This document shows positions 60,464-64,000 of a stretch of 64,000 bases of DNA, piece by piece. Where the stretch lies: assembly GCA_041649015.1 (NCBI GenBank), contig JBAZNU010000009.1, positions 31,044 through 95,043 on the forward strand, written 5' to 3'. A program made the translations under genes and the position numbers. Numbering within the stretch: the first letter of the stretch is position 1; each line of letters begins with the position of its first letter. A model generated the notes under the pieces. The model was given only the letters and a program-made list of their open reading frames with translations, did no database searches and was not told the DNA's origin. Origin of the DNA: Ignavibacteria bacterium. Lineage in GTDB: Bacteria; Bacteroidota; Ignavibacteria; Tepidaquicellales; Tepidaquicellaceae.

Positions 60464-61819
60464 TCACTTTACATAAACAAATTTTCTCGACTGCTCAAAG
60501 ACATTATTGCTTTTTATGTCCAAAGCCCGCATTCTATAAATATACACACCTGACGACAAACCCATCTTTCCTATATCAATTCCCGCATAATAATTGCCTG
60601 CTGTGAAAAACTCGTTGTTATAAATCTTTAACACCTCCATTCCTATTATGTCATAGATAGTTAATGAAATAAATGAAGGTTTTGATATGGAAAAGTTTAT
60701 TCTTGTTGATGAATTAAAAGGATTTGGATAATTCTGTTCAAGAATGAATAATTCGGGCTTGGTAGTTATTTGATTGTTTATTCCTGTTATGATAATTGGT
60801 CCTCCTCCGTCATTGGTTCTTATCCAACTGCTCCAACCCGTGTCTTTATTCACAAAATCTATTCCGATAAAAAATTTCGCAATACTTGTATCGGGTTGTT
60901 GGAATCCCCAGTTAACACCGCCATTTGTTGATACCCAGATAATACGTCTGACTTTTCCTCCGCCAAAATATCTATCTCCACCCTCACCATAAATTGTATC
61001 TTTATTTAATACATCAAATTTCTGGAACCATCTTGCTGAAATTAAATTCCCAGAGGGCATTTCATAATTATGCCAAGAATCACCTCCATCTGTAGTTTTT
61101 GTTAATTTCGTATTATTAGATATATAACCTGTAAATTGATCTGAGAAAAACATAGCTATTGCATCTGGTAATTCTCCAACGGATGTATTTTGTATCCAGT
61201 TAATGCCGCTATTTGTCGTTATCCAAAGTGTACCATAATTTTGCGACCACCCCACATATTCGCCATTCACTTTATTTTTCAGAAAAAAGACTTTTCCGAA
61301 TCCTGTATTTGATGACTGCACCGTCCATGTTATACCCGCATTCGTTGTCCGCCAAAGAAAAGGCAACCCGCCCGCAGTTCCCCCTACCCAGCCGGTATCA
61401 CGGTTTACAAATGATATTCCGTTTACAGTCCAGGAATTAGCTACAGGTAAACTGTCCCAGGTTGCACCGCGATTTATTGATTTTAGAAGAATCCCGTTAG
61501 ATTCGACTGTAACTCCGGAGCCTATTGCATATACTATATTGCTATCAATCAAATCAAATTGCCATGCAACTTGTATATTTAATACTGAATCCCAATTATA
61601 CCCGCCATTAGTCGTTCTCAACAAAACAGTTGGCTGCCACATAGCAATCAGCCCTGTATTCGCATCAAAAAACTTCAAGTCCTGCACTTGCCCGCTCACG
61701 GGCAGCGGCTGAGAAAACCACCCGGACTGGGAATAAGAAGAGACGGCAAATAAAAGTAATAGAATCTGAAAAGAAAGTATTGTTGATTTTGAACTTTTGA
61801 GGTAATATAAAACTTTCAT
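60464..61819 (-). CDS. T9SS-exported Ycf48-repeat protein
   Basis: 451 residues with a signal peptide (hydrophobic ILSFQILLLLFAVSSYSQ ending near residue 31). Residues about 32-350 form one Ycf48/BNR propeller with blades such as LLRTTNGGYNWDSV, LWRTTNAGITWTVQ and LTKTTDGGDSWHNY. The T9SS tag (about 358-451) has YPNPFNSSTRINF, with Ser where the usual second Pro stands, and ends in SRKFVYVK. It lies 66 bp upstream of the giant gene on the same strand, so both may be transcribed together. It lies within the duplicated unit. Confidence 0.83.
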   Translation of the reverse strand: MKVLYYLKSSKSTILSFQILLLLFAVSSYSQSGWFSQPLPVSGQVQDLKFFDANTGLIAMWQPTVLLRTTNGGYNWDSVLNIQVAWQFDLIDSNIVYAIGSGVTVESNGILLKSINRGATWDSLPVANSWTVNGISFVNRDTGWVGGTAGGLPFLWRTTNAGITWTVQSSNTGFGKVFFLKNKVNGEYVGWSQNYGTLWITTNSGINWIQNTSVGELPDAIAMFFSDQFTGYISNNTKLTKTTDGGDSWHNYEMPSGNLISARWFQKFDVLNKDTIYGEGGDRYFGGGKVRRIIWVSTNGGVNWGFQQPDTSIAKFFIGIDFVNKDTGWSSWIRTNDGGGPIIITGINNQITTKPELFILEQNYPNPFNSSTRINFSISKPSFISLTIYDIIGMEVLKIYNNEFFTAGNYYAGIDIGKMGLSSGVYIYRMRALDIKSNNVFEQSRKFVYVK

Positions 61820-61915
61820 AATATTATATATTTTGAATTTAAATAAAATATAGATTTACTTTAGGTAATGTTATTTACTCATATTTTATGATTATTAAAA
61901 TCCAAATATTCAGTT
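61820..61915. other. Spacer holding the duplication junction and likely promoter
   Basis: About 96 bp, very AT-rich, between the leftward Ycf48 gene and the truncated Lys-rich gene copy. It should carry the promoter for the Ycf48 gene. The right edge, 61915/61916, is where similarity to 55223 begins. Confidence 0.4.
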
Positions 61916-62122
61916 GCACTGCTCGATAAATTACAACTTGAGCTTTTTGAAGCGATAAGCCAAAAGCCCCAAACGATGGACTTTGACGAGATAAGACTCT
62001 TTGTGGATAATGTTTATATGGTACTTAACAAATGTGCTACGATAACGAAGGATGTAAAGAATGCATTACTTCAGAAGGATTATAAGGAATTGTTTACTGA
62101 GACGTACAATTCACCTGCATAG
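61916..62122 (+). pseudogene. 5'-truncated copy of the Lys/Ala-rich gene
   Basis: The frame matches codons 47-114 of the 55085-55429 protein, with three changes (N to D after QTM, I to V and S to A near KDxKNxLL) and an intact stop. The basic N-terminal tail and the start codon are missing: upstream in frame there is no ATG before a TGA at 61889. An internal ATG (61976) could give only about 48 residues. It marks the break point of the segmental duplication. Confidence 0.85.
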
Positions 62123-62147
62123 GCTTAGAAGGTAATAGAAAAATAGT

Positions 62148-62179
62148 AAAGGGCGGGAGTGAAAGTTTCTGCCCTTTTT
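62148..62179 (+). terminator. Terminator, second copy
   Basis: The counterpart of 55455-55486. The stem AAAGGGC/GCCCTTT is conserved; the loop side differs at a few bases. The T-run is retained. Confidence 0.75.
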
Positions 62180-62306
62180 GATTTCTAAATAGTTCATATT
62201 AATAAATAACGCACGACAAAAGAAATGATAGTTTTATGATTAACACTGACTTATAAAATTGTTAGATGATGATAAGGAGATTAATATTTTGAGTATAATG
62301 AATAAA

Positions 62307-62331
62307 AAACCCGCAGTATTATTGCGGGTTT
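62307..62331 (-). terminator. Terminator of the second giant T9SS gene copy
   Basis: The counterpart of 55617-55641, with identical stem AAACCCGCA/TGCGGGTTT and A-tract. Confidence 0.8.
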
Positions 62332-62371
62332 AAATAATTATCAATAACAAATAAGTAAATAAATGGACGAA

Positions 62372-64000
62372 TCACTTGAGAAGAACCATTTTCTTAACTG
62401 CTCTAAATTCCTTACCCTCGTTAACAAGTATTCTTGCGAAGTAAATTCCGCTTGCCATGTTTGGGCCGCTGAACTCGGTGATGTATTTACCTGCTGAACG
62501 GAATTCGTTGTTTACAAGTGTTTTCATTTCTCTTCCGAGTATGTCATAGATTACAAGCTTTACCTTTGAGTCTTTCGGAAGGTCAAAAGCTATCTTTGTT
62601 GTCGGGTTAAACGGGTTCGGATAGTTCTGGTATAATTGATAAGTCTGCGGAATAATGCTTACAGATTCAGTCGGATTATTATCAACTCTGCTGAATACCT
62701 TCTTAATATCTGATTGTATTATGCCCTGCAGCTCTGAGTTATTTCCGGGTTTTTTGGTTTTCACTGTCTCGTTTAGTCGTTTCATCGTATGAAGTTCTTT
62801 TGCCGCCTCCCTGTTTCCTTCTTCTGATTTCTTTTGAAGTGTTTCTATTTTCTCTGTTTGGGTTATTCTCTTGCTTTCGAGTATATCGTTGACAGATTTC
62901 GATATTTCGTTTCTTTGTTTTTTCGTGAACTTTGTTGAATCATATCTGTCTGTGATATCAAATGCTGTTAATTGCTTTTCATCTGTTTTACCGGTTAAAC
63001 CTCCGCTGCTCCCTCCTATGCTATCCAGAAGATGAGTAGCGGCAAAGTCCCAGGAGGCAACAAGCCCCTCGTAAGTATAGGGATTTTGCTGTATGATAAA
63101 GCTAAATCCTTCAAGAGCAGAAGTGTATTGTTTTAATGACACCTTGCATTTTTGAATAAGATAGAAACACCTGTTTATTAGTTTTTCTTTTCCTTGATTG
63201 TTAAGAATTACTGTCTCGTAAAAGGTCTTCAAAGGAGACATTTTGCTGCCCGCACTGTCCTGCAGCAATGAGGAGAGGTATAGTTTATTCAGTACATCAA
63301 TGCTTGCAGAACTATCAGGATATAAATTTAATAGTTCTATGCATTTTTGCTCTGTTATGGAATATTGCCTCTTTCTTATGCTTATATTTATGGAATCCGA
63401 GAGTGTTTTACATCGTGAAACCTGTATTTCATTCCCATTTCCGCCATTACCTTTTTCGCTTCCTCCTTGTCCGGTGTTTTTTACGGCTATTGTGTCATTT
63501 ACAAGCCCTTCTATGGATACTACTTCATAATCTCCCGAAAGCATGGCATTGCAGCTATAGGGATAAAAATTAAATTCTACGGGTGTTCCGTTTACGGTTA
63601 CATCTACGAATGCCTCTTCATCTACGTTATCAATTCTAAAACAATTGTAAGCTGCCGGATATTGCTGTTCGTTTATAGAAGGAAATGTGCCGAATATGTG
63701 GTATGGCTTTTCGCCGTTCCCGCTATATTCGGATATATCAAATGTATTATCGCCGTTTTCAAGAAAAACGAATGAATTATCAACATATACGTTTTTACTT
63801 TCATCGTTCATGGTATTGATTCTGTTGTATCCTCCTAAGTAATATTCATCGTTTGGACTCATGTTTAAATTGCTTTCTGAAAATCCCTGGATTGATTTTG
63901 CTCCGATTATTTCCGAGTAAAACCGGTTATAATACAAATCTATACTTGAGTTTGTTGCTATAACGCCGTCTGAGAAGTTATTGAAATTATTATTTTTAAT
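62372..64000 (-). CDS. Second copy of the giant T9SS protein (5' end outside window)
   Basis: The reading frame is open to the window edge, so 543 C-terminal residues are seen. They correspond to the last part of the beta-helix, the TPR-like helices, the coiled coil and the T9SS tag of the 55682-60397 protein. Over 521 aligned residues I count 14 differences (about 97% identity), eight of them within about 40 residues of the charged coiled coil. The tag is identical. There is no stop or frameshift, so the copy appears functional. An apparent start at 63937 is only an internal TTG. Confidence 0.9.
   Translation of the reverse strand: MKNNNFNNFSDGVIATNSSIDLYYNRFYSEIIGAKSIQGFSESNLNMSPNDEYYLGGYNRINTMNDESKNVYVDNSFVFLENGDNTFDISEYSGNGEKPYHIFGTFPSINEQQYPAAYNCFRIDNVDEEAFVDVTVNGTPVEFNFYPYSCNAMLSGDYEVVSIEGLVNDTIAVKNTGQGGSEKGNGGNGNEIQVSRCKTLSDSINISIRKRQYSITEQKCIELLNLYPDSSASIDVLNKLYLSSLLQDSAGSKMSPLKTFYETVILNNQGKEKLINRCFYLIQKCKVSLKQYTSALEGFSFIIQQNPYTYEGLVASWDFAATHLLDSIGGSSGGLTGKTDEKQLTAFDITDRYDSTKFTKKQRNEISKSVNDILESKRITQTEKIETLQKKSEEGNREAAKELHTMKRLNETVKTKKPGNNSELQGIIQSDIKKVFSRVDNNPTESVSIIPQTYQLYQNYPNPFNPTTKIAFDLPKDSKVKLVIYDILGREMKTLVNNEFRSAGKYITEFSGPNMASGIYFARILVNEGKEFRAVKKMVLLK

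Larger units (their letters stand above)
55223..61915. repeat. First copy of a tandem segmental duplication (unit about 6.7 kb)
   Basis: Bases from 55223 match those from 61916 onward, offset 6693 at the left end and 6690 from the T9SS gene on. The match includes the end of the Lys-rich gene, both terminators and the 3' third of the giant T9SS gene, and continues to the window edge. If tandem, the unit is 55223-61915, with the junction at 61915/61916. Confidence 0.85.
61916..64000. repeat. Second copy of the segmental duplication (continues beyond window)
   Basis: 2085 bp matching 55223-57310, including the Lys-rich gene end, the intergenic spacer, both terminators and the T9SS gene 3' part. 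Coding DNA is closest; the spacer around 62220-62280 has more changes and small indels. The copy is cut by the window edge, so its full length is unknown. Confidence 0.9.

Noticed and set aside
63937..63939. Start codon of the second giant T9SS gene
   Set aside because: It is an internal TTG (Leu in the first copy); the frame is open to the window edge and matches the first copy throughout.

Overview
The window looks like a chromosomal piece of an AT-rich (roughly 35% GC by eye) bacterium of the Bacteroidota/Chlorobiota/Ignavibacteriota assemblage, most likely an Ignavibacteria relative. The main reason is nine secreted proteins that end in a type IX secretion (T9SS/Por) sorting domain with the NYPNPFNP signature and a GVYFY...K(M/R)..LK tail, a style typical of Ignavibacteriota and neighbouring lineages. 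Shine-Dalgarno sequences are mostly weak or absent, and KdsB (LPS) and UpxY-type antiterminators fit a Gram-negative of this group. This placement is inference from protein style, not from a marker gene.

Layout. 1-3.2 kb: the tail of a PHP-domain-like gene, then purF and an Xaa-Pro aminopeptidase. 3.3-7.1 kb: a histidine ammonia-lyase-type enzyme diverging from a hybrid sensor kinase. 7.3-9.4 kb: a vWA lipoprotein and a beta-barrel protein, then tRNA-Leu(UAA) whose 3' end and terminator are duplicated. 9.8-23.7 kb: six consecutive large T9SS-exported proteins (FG-GAP, Ycf48/BNR repeats, beta-helix), with a palindromic repeat both between and inside them and nearly identical C-terminal tag DNA. 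24.1-34.6 kb: housekeeping genes: fructose-6-phosphate aldolase/transaldolase, gcvT, comB-like, ftsK, deoC, two SPOR lipoproteins, folD, prmA, a cupin and an organophosphate antiporter. 34.8-41.1 kb: an exopolysaccharide operon head (Wzz/tyrosine autokinase, zinc-ribbon membrane protein, UpxY/NusG-like factor, UDP-HexNAc dehydrogenase, gmd, outer-membrane protein). 41.2-48.9 kb: a leftward operon (isochorismatase-like, plsC, kdsB, pyrG, CtpE-like P-type ATPase, and a MetH C-terminal half). 49.4-51.5 kb: PIG-L deacetylase, methyltransferase, ccmB-like. 51.9-55.4 kb: a NuoF-like flavoprotein and a multi-cluster [FeFe] hydrogenase, then a Lys/Ala-rich small protein. 55.7-64 kb: a 1571-residue T9SS protein, another Ycf48-repeat T9SS protein, and the start of a second copy of this whole segment, running off the window end.

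How it fits together. The organism appears to be a surface-active heterotroph: peptide and amino-acid breakdown (PepP, HutH, GcvT), many exported adhesion- or matrix-like proteins, polysaccharide precursor synthesis, and NAD(P)H-linked hydrogen metabolism. The most unusual points are the tandem duplication at the right end, a beta-helix/TPR/T9SS-tag architecture shared by otherwise different giant proteins, repeats inserted into the same loop of the sorting domain, a Cys in place of Ser in the MIO triad of HutH, a MetH protein with only the cobalamin and reactivation half, and a HydB-HydA pair without HydC.
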